This document shows, piece by piece, positions 33,536 to 44,156 of a stretch of 64,000 bases of DNA. The first letter of the stretch is position 1. The number at the start of each line of letters is the position of its first letter. The stretch is taken from contig CM028131.1 of assembly GCA_016271365.2 (NCBI GenBank), positions 284,461,001 through 284,525,000 on the forward strand, in the 5' to 3' direction. Position numbers and translations under genes: made by a program. Below the pieces are notes generated by a model. It saw only the letters and a list, made by a program, of their open reading frames with translations. It was not told where the DNA came from and ran no database searches. The stretch comes from Neoceratodus forsteri (lineage: Eukaryota; Chordata; Ceratodontiformes; Ceratodontidae).

Positions 33536-34380
33536 GAAGGGACTTGGTAAGGTTGGAGGAATGGTCAGAAGTATGGCAGCATAGATTCAATGCAAAGAAG
33601 TGCAAAATAATGCACCTGGGAAACAAAAACTCAGGGGAAGATTACACCATGGGGGGAGGTAGTAACAACAACAAAAATGGAACGGGACCTGGAGGTAATC
33701 ATATCAGATAACCTTAAGGTTAGCATACAACATGAGAAGGCAGTAGGGAGGGCTGAGGGATACTGGGATGTATAGGGAGAGGCATCACCAGCAGAAAACA
33801 AGAAGTTGTTCTCCTCTGTACAGACAGTTGGTGAGACCCCATCTGAGTACTCGACCCAATTCTGGAGACCCCATCTCTGCAAGGACATAGACAGGATAGA
33901 GGCAGTCCAGAGGAGGGCAACTGAAATGGTGCAGGTTCTGCAAGAGAAGCCATAAGGAGGAGAGACTAAAGGAGCTTAATATGTATACCCTTGAGGAAAG
34001 GAGGAGAGGGGGACATGATAGAAACTTTTAGCACCTCGGTGGAATAAACAAAGTCCAAGAGGGTAGCATCTTTCAGAAAAGAGATGTGCAAGAACAAGGG
34101 ACACAATTTGAAGATGGGGCGGCAGTTCAGGGCAATGTGAGGAAGTATTTTTCACAGGAGGGTGGTGCACATGGAACAGTCTACCTGAAGAGGTTTGGGG
34201 TCTAAAACTGTGTGAGAATTCAAGAATACATGGGACAGACATAAGACAATTTTTGTGGTGGAGGAAGAAATAGGCTGTTGGTTAACTAGGATCTGCAGCT
34301 TATCCTGTAGGTAGGGAAATGGGCAGACTAGGTGGGCCAAGCTGTCCTTATCTGCCATCAAAGTCTATGTTTCTATGTTA
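33536..34380 (+). pseudogene. CR1 ORF2 C-terminal region and 3' UTR
   Basis: The block 33,540-33,711 has [20 protein letters not shown], the post-catalytic RT region. The remainder (33,720-34,200) shows broken CR1 C-terminal text including RRATEMVQVL and EERRRGGHDR-like phrases in shifting frames. The 3' UTR ends with the CTATGTTT repeat at ~34,364-34,380. Confidence 0.7.
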
Positions 34381-34397
34381 CAACCACCCTAAATCCC

Positions 34398-34865
34398 CCT
34401 AAACAGTAAACAGTGGGAAAGGCAAACAGGATGCTGGGTTGCACAAAAAGGGGGTTCACAGGTAGAAGGAAGGGGGTCATACTGCCTATGCACAGATCCC
34501 TGGTGTGGTTGCCCCTGAAATACTGTGTACAATTCTGGAACCTCTACATCAGAAAGGACATAAATCAGCTGGAGGTGAAAAGAAGGGTCACCAAAATGAT
34601 TCAGGGGCAGAGGCTCCTCATTCAATCAGAGGCTGGAAAACTTCTGTGTATAGTAACTGGAGGAGAAAAGGAAAAACGGGACATGATAGATACCTTCATT
34701 TACCTGGAGGGCATCAGCAGGGTAGACCCAAATGAATTATTCTGGATCAGTGACAACAAAAATATGAGGAGAAACAGCTGTAAATCGACAGGGGGCAAAT
34801 TCAGAAGGTTTGCCAGGAGGCACTGCTTCACAGAGAGAGAGTAGTGGATGGGCGGGCTAAAACTA
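34398..34865 (+). pseudogene. CR1 C-terminal fragment, cut by a hAT element
   Basis: The 143-codon open stretch 34,413-34,844 reads KANRMLGCTKRGFTGRRKGV, then WLPLKYCVQFWNLYIRKDIN and VKRRVTKMIQG. It ends FRRFARRHCFTERE, which is the region before the CR1 3' UTR. No CR1 tail follows, because the hAT element begins at 34,874. I could not trace the CR1 convincingly on the far side. Confidence 0.75.
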
Positions 34866-34913
34866 CTGGGAGACACACCTCTCAACCTGTCGGCATTAAA
34901 AATCGTAGCACTG

Positions 34914-37164
34914 AACCCAGTGTTGGTGAATGGAACCCCATCTCCAGAGTTTCAGTTAAATAGAGGGACCAGACAGGGTGCCCTTTGTCACCCATGCTAT
35001 TTGCTTTAGCAATCGAACCCCTAGCAATTAGAGTTAGAAATGACCCTAATATAATGGGAATAATAGGAAAGAAAGGAGGGAGGTGCATTGTAACTCTCTA
35101 TGGAGATGATATTCTTCTGTTCCTGACTAACTCAGAACAATCAGTGCCAGAGTTATTGTCCATAGTAGAACAGTTTGCTATATTCTCAGATGCAAGATTA
35201 ATCTTAAGAAATCTGAAATAATGTTCTGAGGGAGGGATGGTAGAAGAGGTAACGAGGTCTGGGGACTGAAAGTACTGAATTGGATCTTCACATATTTGGG
35301 TATAGAAATAGGGAAGGATCCGGGGTTTTATATGAGATGCATTATAAACCCTTAATTAGCGACATACTAAAGGATTTAAGCAGATGGAAGGCTTTACTGA
35401 ATATCGTGGATAGGTAGAATTAATCTCTTAAAATGAATGTGCTCCAGAATCTTGTACATCACGCAAATGCTTCATTTAGCCCAACTATAGGTGATACTAA
35501 AAATTAGAGAAGGGTTTTACAGATTTTGTATGGAAGGGTAATGGCACGTATCAGTCTTAAAAGACTAAAGGCCCCCATAGCACAAAGGCGGTCTTAACTT
35601 CCCCGACATAAGGGGGTATGTTTTTGCAACCCAATATAGATACATCCAGAAACTGGGTAAATAGGAATAAAGTGGCAATTTGTTAGAGTGTGAAGAAGAA
35701 GGGGCTCCGGGTAGAATCTCGGTATATCTGGGACGTGAGGGCCTGAAAGCATTTAATAGACGACAACACCTAATCCCATGGTAGTTCTCTGATTTAAAGG
35801 CTTGGGATCACATATAAAAGAGGCAAGGGATAGACTCAGCTGGTACACTTTTGGTACCGTTGCAGAGAACCCTGACTTCCTCCCAGGATTAGAGGATGAA
35901 GGATTTAAAATATGGCCAATTGAGGGCATGATGTGTGGGGACTTGATCATGAGGAATGGAATGCCTCCTTTCAGGAACTGCAAGATGGGTTGAACCTTCC
36001 AGATACACATTTGTATAAATACTTTAAAGTGTGAGACTATTATAAGAAAATAGTAGATTCCAGGGGGACCTTGCCCCATGCATGACCTCAAAAGAGAAAT
36101 TCTGGGAGCAGCCAAGAATGAAAAAAGGGGTTAATGGGGCAGGCAGGAAATTAGACATAATATTTTTCAAGAACCTCTACAAGTGGCCAAATAATGTATG
36201 AAAGAGATTTAGGAGAGGAAATTAGTGATTCTAATTGGCAAATATTGCTAGAATCACATGCAGGCTTGCTAGTTTGCAATATATATAGGAGGTACAGTAT
36301 AAGTTTATACAACGATTGTATCACCTCCTTCTATGGTACATAGGTTCTTTCAAGAGGTGACCCCGATATGCAATAAGTGTAAAATTGCATAAGGGACATA
36401 TATGCACTATTACTGGGGATGCCCAGTGATAGAGAAATACTGGAGAGGTGTGACACACGAAATCTCAATAATGAGGGGACAACCTATTGAATTCTCTCAG
36501 AAGTCACTGCTCTTAGGAATTGAAGGAATAGAGAACGGTGACTGGATACTATAACCTAGATGGATAAGAATGCTTCTTGTAGTTGCAAGGCAGAAAATAC
36601 AAAATGTATGGATCACAAACCTGGGCCCTACACTAGACCAATGGAAGGGGCTAACCATAAAGGTACTAGCAACAGATAAACTAACGTATAGTCTAAAGGG
36701 AGAAGAAGATAGATTTGAAAGGGCCTAAACTGGATATCTGAGCACTCTGAGTGGAGGGGAAAGGGCTCTATTGGAGGGAAGTGGGACACTGTAGAAATGA
36801 GTAAAACTAACATTAATAATAGGACCCAGAGGCTCTATGAAATGAAGGAGAAATGGAGTATAGAAATTATTTTATACAATTTACAATACAATAATGAAGA
36901 CACAGACACAGACCAGTTAGTTTGCTGGCATTTACCAGCTTGTATACTATTATTTTATTGTTTTACTGTGCCTGATAACACACAAAATCTGACATTAATG
37001 GACACGGCAAGGAACCTGAAATTTATCTATTGCATACCAATACTAGGACTGAACTTTGTATAAGTTTCTACAGTCTGATATGTATAATGTAGAACTCATT
37101 GTATAAAATATGATTTATGGCATTGTGATATGTGAACTGTCACTTAAAACACATATTATACAAA
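34914..37164 (+). mobile_element. L1/Tx1-like LINE insertion with target duplication
   Basis: The insertion is flanked by AAAAATCGTAGCACTG (34,898-34,913) and AAAAATCATAGCACTG (37,165-37,180), a 16 bp target duplication with one difference. It has an A-rich 3' junction. The copy is 5'-truncated inside ORF2. It sits entirely within the hAT MITE and so is younger than it. Confidence 0.85.
34925..36795 (+). pseudogene. L1/Tx1-like ORF2 remnant
   Basis: The start reads NGTPSPEFQLNRGTRQGCPL followed by SPMLFALAIEPLAIRVR (34,985-35,036). RT continues with LYGDDILLFLTNSEQ (35,096-35,140), where the YADD box is YGDD. This wording is typical of the L1/Tx1 clade. Later text is broken, but HYYWGCPVIEKYWRGVTHEI (36,401-36,460), SLLLGIEGIENGDWIL and KLTYSLKGEEDRFERA (36,679-36,726) recover the conserved C-terminal domain. 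The stop follows at ~36,793. Stops and frameshifts between 35,222 and 36,390 inactivate it. Confidence 0.8.
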
Positions 37165-37441
37165 AAAAATCATAGCACTGGCCTTCAAAATCATAGCAAA
37201 GGGCCAAATTTGGCACTTTCTTATTTTAAACAATAATATGTCTAGAGATAGCGAGACCCATATAATTAGTGATAAGGACTGTTTCTGTCAATTCAGTGCA
37301 ATAATTTAATAGTCTGTGTGTCCAGGAAATAGTTATAACATTATGAGGACATATAAACCTATGCAGAGCAAAGGGTAAGTTTGAGTGTGAAAATCATAGC
37401 GCTATCCGAAATTCATAGCAGTTGAGAGGTATGCTGGGAGA

Positions 37442-39110
37442 GGGCGTTGACACAAATCCATAGGTACCTTCATGAGGGGGTGGGATAAGGTAAAGGGGTG
37501 GGTAATAATGTCTGGGAAGGAGGGATGGAGTGGCATGTAACACAAAGTTGCATGTGCTCTGCATCAGGCATACTCGATAGACTTCAAAGCTTTTTTTCTG
37601 CTGAAGTCCAAAAGTCCAGAAAACAGCATTGCAACTGTTTCACAAATCCTAGCCTCCATTTTGGTGGGCAGTGAATCTCAACAGGTACTCATGACTCATC
37701 CATACACTGGAGCTTATCTCCTAACAAAGAAAGCAAAATTATGGGGGCTGCCATGTCTTCCCTCTTGCTGGATTGTGTACGTTACAGTAATGGGGTACCA
37801 ATAAGGATGCTATTCTCCCACAGCAATCTCCTGATGAGTATTACCAAAATGGTCACCATCACCACTCTCTATCTCCTTACTCCTACCAACCATTTCCAAC
37901 CATCTTCAACCCTTCTCCACTCTTAGAGCGTGCTAATGTAGGCATGATAACCCCCCCACTGAGCCCTTCTCCCATGGTCAAAAGACTAAGTGCAAAGTGT
38001 GCTGTTGTGCTAAATACATAACCATAAGGGTCACAAAAGCACCTGTAGGCTCTAGGGTGCACCCGTGGGTTGCATTTGCTTTAAGGAGCTACTGACGCCT
38101 GGGGAAACTTTGAACTCATATTATTTGGACACAGTTCAGCTTGTATCTAATTACCTTCTATAGAATTCCTCTCCATTTATTTATCACTGAAGAAATGTGA
38201 CTGGAAACAGGACCTTTATCCCTCAGAGTTCATCTGCTCATGCAGCTGACTCCTCACTCGATGTTGTAAACCTCTGTTATGATATTACAGCCTGTTGCCA
38301 TGGCAGTAACTGTGATGTAACAAGCAGATTATTGTGACATCAGGTGGGGATTAAGCAATAGGAGTGGATGAACTTGCAAAGAACAAAGATCCTGTTGTCA
38401 CGTACTGTACTTGATCTTAATAATAAACAATGGGGAGGAGAAACACAGAGTTAATGTGAAATATGTGCTCAACTGTGTCCAAAGACTATGTTTTTCAAAG
38501 TTCATCTAGGCGCCAGTTGATCTTTAACGTAAACTTCCCTAGTTTGTGCATTTTCAATTAAACTTCAATAAAGCATTTTTCACATAACATATACAACAGA
38601 TACTACAAAAGAAATAACAAAAAGCTATTTAAAGACAAAGTCACAGCAACATCTTAATGATCAGCAGCAATTGGTCCACTCCAAAATTTACTCATAATAG
38701 CTGAAACTTAAGGAGTCACATTTGACCCTCTCGCTTAGCAGCAGCGATCGCAATGCATAATCAAGTTCTCAACAATCCCTCTTGTCTGGGGCCCCAGTTA
38801 TGAAACTGTTCTTTCAAGCTCTGTCTAAGGTTTAGACCAAACATGACACTTGTTCTAATATAGGAATCCCTCTTTTGCTCGATATATCTCATAAATGGTA
38901 ACCAGTTAACGTTAACTTTCTGTATGGTATGCATTGCTTTTCTTGTCAGCCACTCCATCTGTAATATTCTTTTCAAGAACCACTTCTCTCAGTCCCTAGC
39001 ATGTTTTAGCTCCTTAAGTGCACTTGTTTTTCTGCTGCTTATAATGGGGAAAGTGGGGGTCAGACGTGTATTTGAGGCTTTGCCATAAAGCATCTCTCTG
39101 TTTAGTTAAT
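37442..39110. other. Unassigned sequence, no gene seen
   Basis: No ORF above 75 codons and no recognisable repeat end. AATAAA-like signals at ~38,420 and ~38,568 are isolated. Confidence 0.35.
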
Positions 39111-40436
39111 TGTAATCCCCTCCTCACAGGGTGGGCTTACTATTCCAGTTGCCCCCTCCTCCTTTTAGGTTTTAGCTTTGGGCATTTTCTGTGCTCTGTC
39201 CCTAGAGGCGGTGTTCCTGCCTGCTATATAAGATTGGGGCTGCTCGGAGAACAGGGGTGAGAGGGAGAGAGCTGGCAGATTTGGCAGGGCAAGTGTGTCC
39301 AGGGCCTAAACCCCCCCCAGCCCAGAAGGTACCGGCTTGGACAGCAGTGGTGCGTCTTGTGGTGTCTCCGTAGAGGAGGGTGGCAGGAGTTAGTGACCAT
39401 TGGGGTTTGGGGGAGTCTTTACAGTTACCAGTTGACAGGAGACAGGAGGTGGAAACAAGGTCTGTAACATCTGGAGGCTGGGGTTCCTGCAACTTGAATT
39501 CGGGGAGGTATGGCATTGGGGCTGTCATGGTGGTGGTGGCAGGGTGGTAACAGGGTCTCTTGGAGGTGGCAGCTTCAAGGAGGTCATTTTCCATGTGGCA
39601 CACTGCTGGAGGTAAGATTGGAGGGCCTGCATTCTCACATTAATTTTATCAGGCCTGTGATGCCTGTGTCTGGGCAGGACCCATGTCAGACCCAAGAAGG
39701 AATGCAGGGGGAAAGTTGTAACAGAAGGAGGGAGCCATTCATCAAACTTCATTATTTTAAGCCACTTCTCAATCAGGTGTGGAGGAGGGGAAACAGCACC
39801 TGGTTTTGGGATTCTGGAAAAGGGATATGGAGCAGCTGTGGTATGGGATTTAGGCTGCATCAGGCCCCAGTTCCTACAAGGTCCGGAGGTGGGGGGAGTT
39901 AGGCACTCCCCTGGATGTGGTGGTCAATGCAAACTTAGTTGGTAGGTGTGAGCTTCGATTCCAGCTTGCAGATCTATACATGGAGCCTGTTCTGGTCTAT
40001 TTTTCTAGGCTTCTATGATCTAGCTGTTCTGGTCCTCCAGTACCTTTGTGCCCTTCAAATCCCATATCCTCTCAGCCTTATGAAGTGTTCCATATATTTA
40101 TTTTTATAAATCATTAATATAGCAAATTAAATGTTTCTGTATTCTGTTTTACATGGCTTCTGCTGGGTTGTTTAATGAACTGACTTGACTGCTTCCTTCA
40201 AAAGAAGTTTTTCAACCTACTTTGCCACTCAAACCTGATCAGAGGGGTGCAGCGGTATGCTGGTCAGAATCAGCCTGGTAAGAGGAGGCCTGTTAGTGCT
40301 TGAAATCCCACCTGCCAGGTAAGGCCTTTATTTTATCTCTAAAACTGTGTTTTACTTGCTGGAGGGATTCAGGTTCTGTGCTCCCCTGCATTTTACCATC
40401 GGCACCCTAGGCAGAGAAGAGGGGTTTGGGGTTACA
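39111..40436 (+). repeat. 5' LTR of the ERV-like element
   Basis: The LTR opens TGTAATCCCC and closes near GTTACA. It contains a TATA-type box CTATATAAGA (39,223-39,232) and, late in the repeat, an ATTAAA signal (~40,128). It aligns with 42,664-43,968 over nearly all its length, including GGTGTCTCCGT, CATCTGGAGGCTGGG and AAGAAGGAATGCAGGGGGAA. Several short indels distinguish the copies, so the insertion is old. Confidence 0.8.
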
Positions 40437-40440
40437 GAGG

Positions 40441-40458
40441 TTGGGGCTCATCTGGGAT
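40441..40458 (+). other. tRNA-Pro-like primer-binding site
   Basis: TTGGGGCTCATCTGGGAT differs at few positions from the 18-base site complementary to the 3' end of tRNA-Pro used by gamma-type retroviruses. It lies 4 bp after the end of the 5' LTR, the expected place. Confidence 0.75.
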
Positions 40459-40747
40459 TTTTCATCCATATCTATGAGTTCAATGCCATTGAGTGGATTG
40501 GAAGGAGTTGGGGTCTGGCCTTTGCCGTGAGCCTGACTGTGTTTGGTGTAACCTTGTGGGTCACCATTAGGAGTATTGGTGCATTCTTCAGCCTAGCAAG
40601 CCCCACCTTCTGGAAGGGGTGGTCAGGTTGGGTGAGGTGGCACCTGGGATTGGCTCACTGCTGGTAGTGCTGGGAAGTGTGAGAAAGAGGCACCATTTTC
40701 CCTGAGCTTGTGGTGGAGAGAGACACAACTTTGAAAACCTATCAAAA

Positions 40748-41576
40748 ATGGCTGAAAAATTCCTTCAGAGGAGCCCCACTGTCATCCCGGCTTTGTTGCT
40801 GACCTGGTTTGTGGAAGTCAGTAGGAGAGGTGCAGCAGAAGAAAATGTGTCCGATGCAAGTTATCGAGATGAGGGAGTGGTGCAGCTGTCGCTGTGCTTG
40901 GTCTGCTCCAGTGGGTCGCTTGTAGGAATTTGGGAAGGCACCCACTTTGGTTATGCTTGGCCTTATCCAGTTGGGGCATCTGTGGCACTGCTTTGTTATT
41001 TTCTCAAGGAAGCTTGGATTTATGTGCGGAGGCCAAGCCATTGGCCCCAAAAACAGAGCCCAAGATGGAGACCCCGGATGTCATGGTGGAGACCGTGGAG
41101 GAAACCACCAGTGAGGGTGTTGTGGAACACAGATGTCTGCCCAGTCCCACAGTACCCACTGCCATCGACTATCCCAGTGGCAGAGGGAGAGGGAGAGGGA
41201 GAGGTAGAGGACAAGGATTTGTATCTGGTGACCCCCCAGGGCCCAGGGGGTTGGCCACAGGTTCTCTGCCTAGCGATGGTGGCTCATCAGGTGCTTCAAG
41301 GGAGGAGACATCATATTTGTGAACACCTGGATGTGCAAAGGAAGAAGAAGCTGGGGATGAGGTTGTATGGGAGGTGCCAGTTCCATTGCCCCAGGACAAG
41401 AGTTTCAGCGGTACCTGTTTGCTGACCAAAAATTGTATAGAGCCATCCCTCAGCCTTATGAGCAGCCTGCTCTGGAGTTGCCTGACACCACCCCGTGCCT
41501 TCTGGCGCTGTGCAAGACCATTCATGTGAAGATGGAAGGCTTGTTAAGCTCTGATCCCTTGAATGTTCCTTATTGA
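40748..41576 (+). pseudogene. Gag-position ORFs of the ERV-like element
   Basis: Two overlapping open stretches occupy the place of gag: 40,748-41,425 (225 codons) and 40,894-41,322 (142 codons, a second frame). The second has an acidic stretch (EPKMETPDVMVETVEETTSE) followed by an alternating Arg-Gly run at 41,179-41,212, which could bind RNA. A third short stretch continues to 41,576. I recognise no matrix, capsid or zinc-knuckle domain, so the gag label rests on position. Which frame was used is unclear. Confidence 0.45.
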
Positions 41577-41582
41577 ACCCAG

Positions 41583-41935
41583 GTGTGTCTGGAGCCTGGA
41601 GCAGCCCGATGTACCAGCGTGGGAGACATGCCCCAGTGGTTGCAAGTGGAGAAGTGGGTGCAACGGAGGATCCATCTGGAATACTTCAGTGCTCAGTACT
41701 CTTATGTCTCAGAAAGACTGTGGGACATAATTGAGGAAAAGCAGTCGGATTGGGTATTCTGGGCATGGTGCAAAAGCTTCAGCAGTGGTCAGAGTCCTCT
41801 GGTCAGTCCACCCAGGTCATCATCCAAAAAGCAAGGTCTCTGTGTTTTTCCACACCTTGGGCTGGGCTTACCTTATTCAAACATTTCACTCTTGTGCAAG
41901 ATGTGGTCGGTTGTCGGATGGAGTACTATGTGATA
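41583..41935 (+). other. Unidentified ORF in the ERV-like interior
   Basis: A 116-codon open stretch reads MCLEPGAARCTSVGDMPQWL and later HLEYFSAQYSYVSERLWDII. The first half looks protein-like, with an aromatic-rich segment. The second half overlaps two other open frames (41,731-41,955 and 41,750-42,016). I do not recognise it as pol or env. It may be the end of the gag-position gene after a frameshift. Confidence 0.35.
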
Positions 41936-42663
41936 TCCATGGATTCCTTAGCTGAAGAGACCACCAAGCCAGTTCCAAATTATTATTATCCCCATGGCGG
42001 AGGGCTCGCCATCTGAAAAGGGGACACTCAGCACCCCTGTAACTTGTCAGGACTGTCCTGTGTCAGTAAGTGATGCTCTTCAGTGAGAAGTGATGAAGTT
42101 TTAAGAATACTGTGCACAGTGGAGGTTGCTTCAGGACTATCCCTGCTTTTGGGGTTGTGACTGTTGGACTGAACCTCTGAGACTGCTGTAGTTAAAGGTT
42201 GGGAAAAAAAAATGTTTCTAATTGATTGCTCCCATTGGAACAACCTCCAAATGATATTTCCAAATGATATGTTTAACTGTACTATCGATACCTTAAAAAA
42301 TGAATACAGAGAATGTGAATGTATTGTGTGAGTGGGTGAAAGAGTGGTGTGTGAGTGCTTCCTTTTATTAAAATATTAACTGTGAGCAAGTTGAAATTTT
42401 CAATGTTTCGATGGTTAACGTTTTTTAAGTGACAGCCTGGCTACAATGACGGTAATTAAGCTAACTTTAGTTCTAATTTGATAAACCTCAGTGCCGAACT
42501 CACTCCATGGGGCAGTACAGACAATGGACCCAGGAGGTTTGGGTTCTGGGTGAGCTTTGTGGGGATTCTTGGCTGGTGGGAGTGTGCACCACCCATCCCA
42601 TGTTGGGGTCCCCTGAATGGCTCCTGCCCGATTTCCAAGAAGGAAATGGATTGGGGAGTTGAG

Positions 42664-43968
42664 TGAAACCCCATGAGGTAAACTTAATATCCTGGTTACC
42701 CCTTCTTTGGTTTTTGCTTCAGGCATTTTCTGTGTTCTTCCCCAGGGCAGTGTTTCTGCCCACTATATAAGATCTGGTCTGCTGGGAGAACAGGGGTGAG
42801 AGGGAGAGAGAGAGAGAGAGAGAGAGGTGGGTTTGACAGGGTAAGTGTGACTGGGGCCTAAAACCCCTAGCCTGGAAGGTACCAGCCTGGACAGTGGTGG
42901 TGCATCATGTGGTGTCTCCGTGGGGAGGGTGGCAGAGTTGGCGACTGTTGGGGAGCTGGGGAGCCTTTGCAATTACCAGTTGGCAGGAGAAAGGAGGTGG
43001 AAAGAAGTTCTTAACATCTGGAGGCTGGGACCCCTATTGCCATGAATTCAGGGAGGTATGGCAGTGGGGCTATCATGGTGTTGACAGGGCCACAACAGGG
43101 CCCCTTGGAGGTGGAAGCTTCAAGGAGGTCAGTCTCCATGTGGTACACTGCTGGAGGTAAGGTTGGAGGGCCTGCATTCTCAGATTCACTTTATCAGGCC
43201 TGCCATGCCCGTGTCTGGGACAGGACCCATGTCAGACCCAAGAAGGAATGCAGGGGGAAAGCTGTAACAGAAGGAGGGAGCCATTCATCAGACTTCATTG
43301 TTTTAAGCCACTTCTTAACCGGTATGGAGGAGGGAAACAGCACCTGGTTTTGGGATTCTGGAAAAGGGATACGGAGCAGGTGCAGTATGGGATTTAGGCT
43401 GCATCAGGCCTTAGTTCCAACAAGGTCCGGAGTTGGGGGGAGTTAGGCACTCCCCTGGATATGGTGGTTAATGCAAACGTAGTAGGTGGGTGCAAACTTT
43501 GATTTTGTCTTGCAGATCTATGCGTGGAGACTGTTCTGATTTCTTTCTCTAAGCCTGTGTGATCTAGCTGTTCTGGTCTTCCAGTACCTTTGTGCCCTTC
43601 AAATATTGTATCCTCTCAGCCCTATGGAGCTGATCCATATATTGTTTTTATAAATCATTAACATCTTTAAATTAAATGTTCCTATATTCTTTTTTACATA
43701 GCTTTTGCTGGGTTATTTAATGGACTGACTTGATGGTTTTCCACCTTGTTTCCCACTTGAACTTGATCAGTGTGGTGCAACAGCATATGGGTCAGCATCA
43801 GCCCAGTAAGAAGAGGCCTGTTAGTGCTTGAAATCCTACCTGCCAGGTACGGCTTGCATTTTATCTCTAAAACTGTGTGCTACTTGCTGGAGCGACTCAG
43901 GTTCTGTGCCTTCCCCCTGTATTTTACCATTGGGTCCCCTAGATAGAGAAGAGGGGTTAGGGGATTCA
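42664..43968 (+). repeat. 3' LTR of the ERV-like element
   Basis: This repeat opens TGAAACCCCATGA and closes GGGATTCA. Its TATA-type box is at 42,770-42,779. It differs from the 5' copy by substitutions, an expanded GA run (42,804-42,826) and small deletions. A purine-rich stretch (GAAGGAAATGGATTGGGGAG) immediately precedes it and is a plausible polypurine tract. Confidence 0.8.
42804..42826 (+). repeat. (GA)n microsatellite
   Basis: About 11 GA units inside the 3' LTR. The 5' LTR has only a short GAGAGGGAGAGAG at the same place. Confidence 0.9.
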
Positions 43969-44156
43969 GAATGATTTAACTCTTCTGTGATCAGTGGAAG
44001 ATGGTTGTCACAGGCCCCGAGTTTGAGAATGTGGGAGGCATTCAGATAGGAGGGGCATGATCTATATCTGGGTCTGATGTAAGGGGGACCAGTCTATAGA
44101 GCATAGATCAGTCAGAGACCTGGCAGCATCCAAATGTCTAAGAGACCTGGATTCAA

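Larger units (their letters stand above)
31392..34380 (+). mobile_element. CR1-like LINE, nearly complete ORF2 with 3' tail
   Basis: The copy runs from the spacer before ORF2 through endonuclease, linker, RT and C-terminal domain to the tail ACTAGGTGGGCC...CTATGTTTCTATGTT (34,325-34,380). The 3' end closely matches 50,352-50,495. It abuts the preceding CR1 copy without spacer and is followed by another CR1 fragment. Confidence 0.8.
34874..37433. mobile_element. hAT-type MITE with perfect 8 bp target duplication, carrying an L1
   Basis: The left end starts CACACCTCTCAACCTG and the right end, reverse-complemented, starts CATACCTCTCAACTG. They form inverted repeats with one mismatch over the first 13 bp. 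Both sides are flanked by CTGGGAGA (34,866-34,873 and 37,434-37,441), an exact 8 bp duplication typical of hAT. Removing the nested L1 leaves ~300 bp with no coding capacity, so it is a MITE. Subterminal AAAATCATAGC repeats occur at both ends. It inserted into a CR1 fragment. Confidence 0.9.
39111..43968 (+). mobile_element. Short retrovirus-like (ERV) element without pol
   Basis: Two ~1.3 kb direct repeats (39,111-40,436 and 42,664-43,968) flank a 2.2 kb interior. A primer-binding site resembling that for tRNA-Pro lies 4 bp after the 5' repeat. The interior has gag-like-position ORFs but no RT, RNase H or integrase text. It is either an internally deleted provirus or a non-autonomous derivative mobilised in trans. 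I found no matching target duplication at the two outer ends. Confidence 0.75.
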
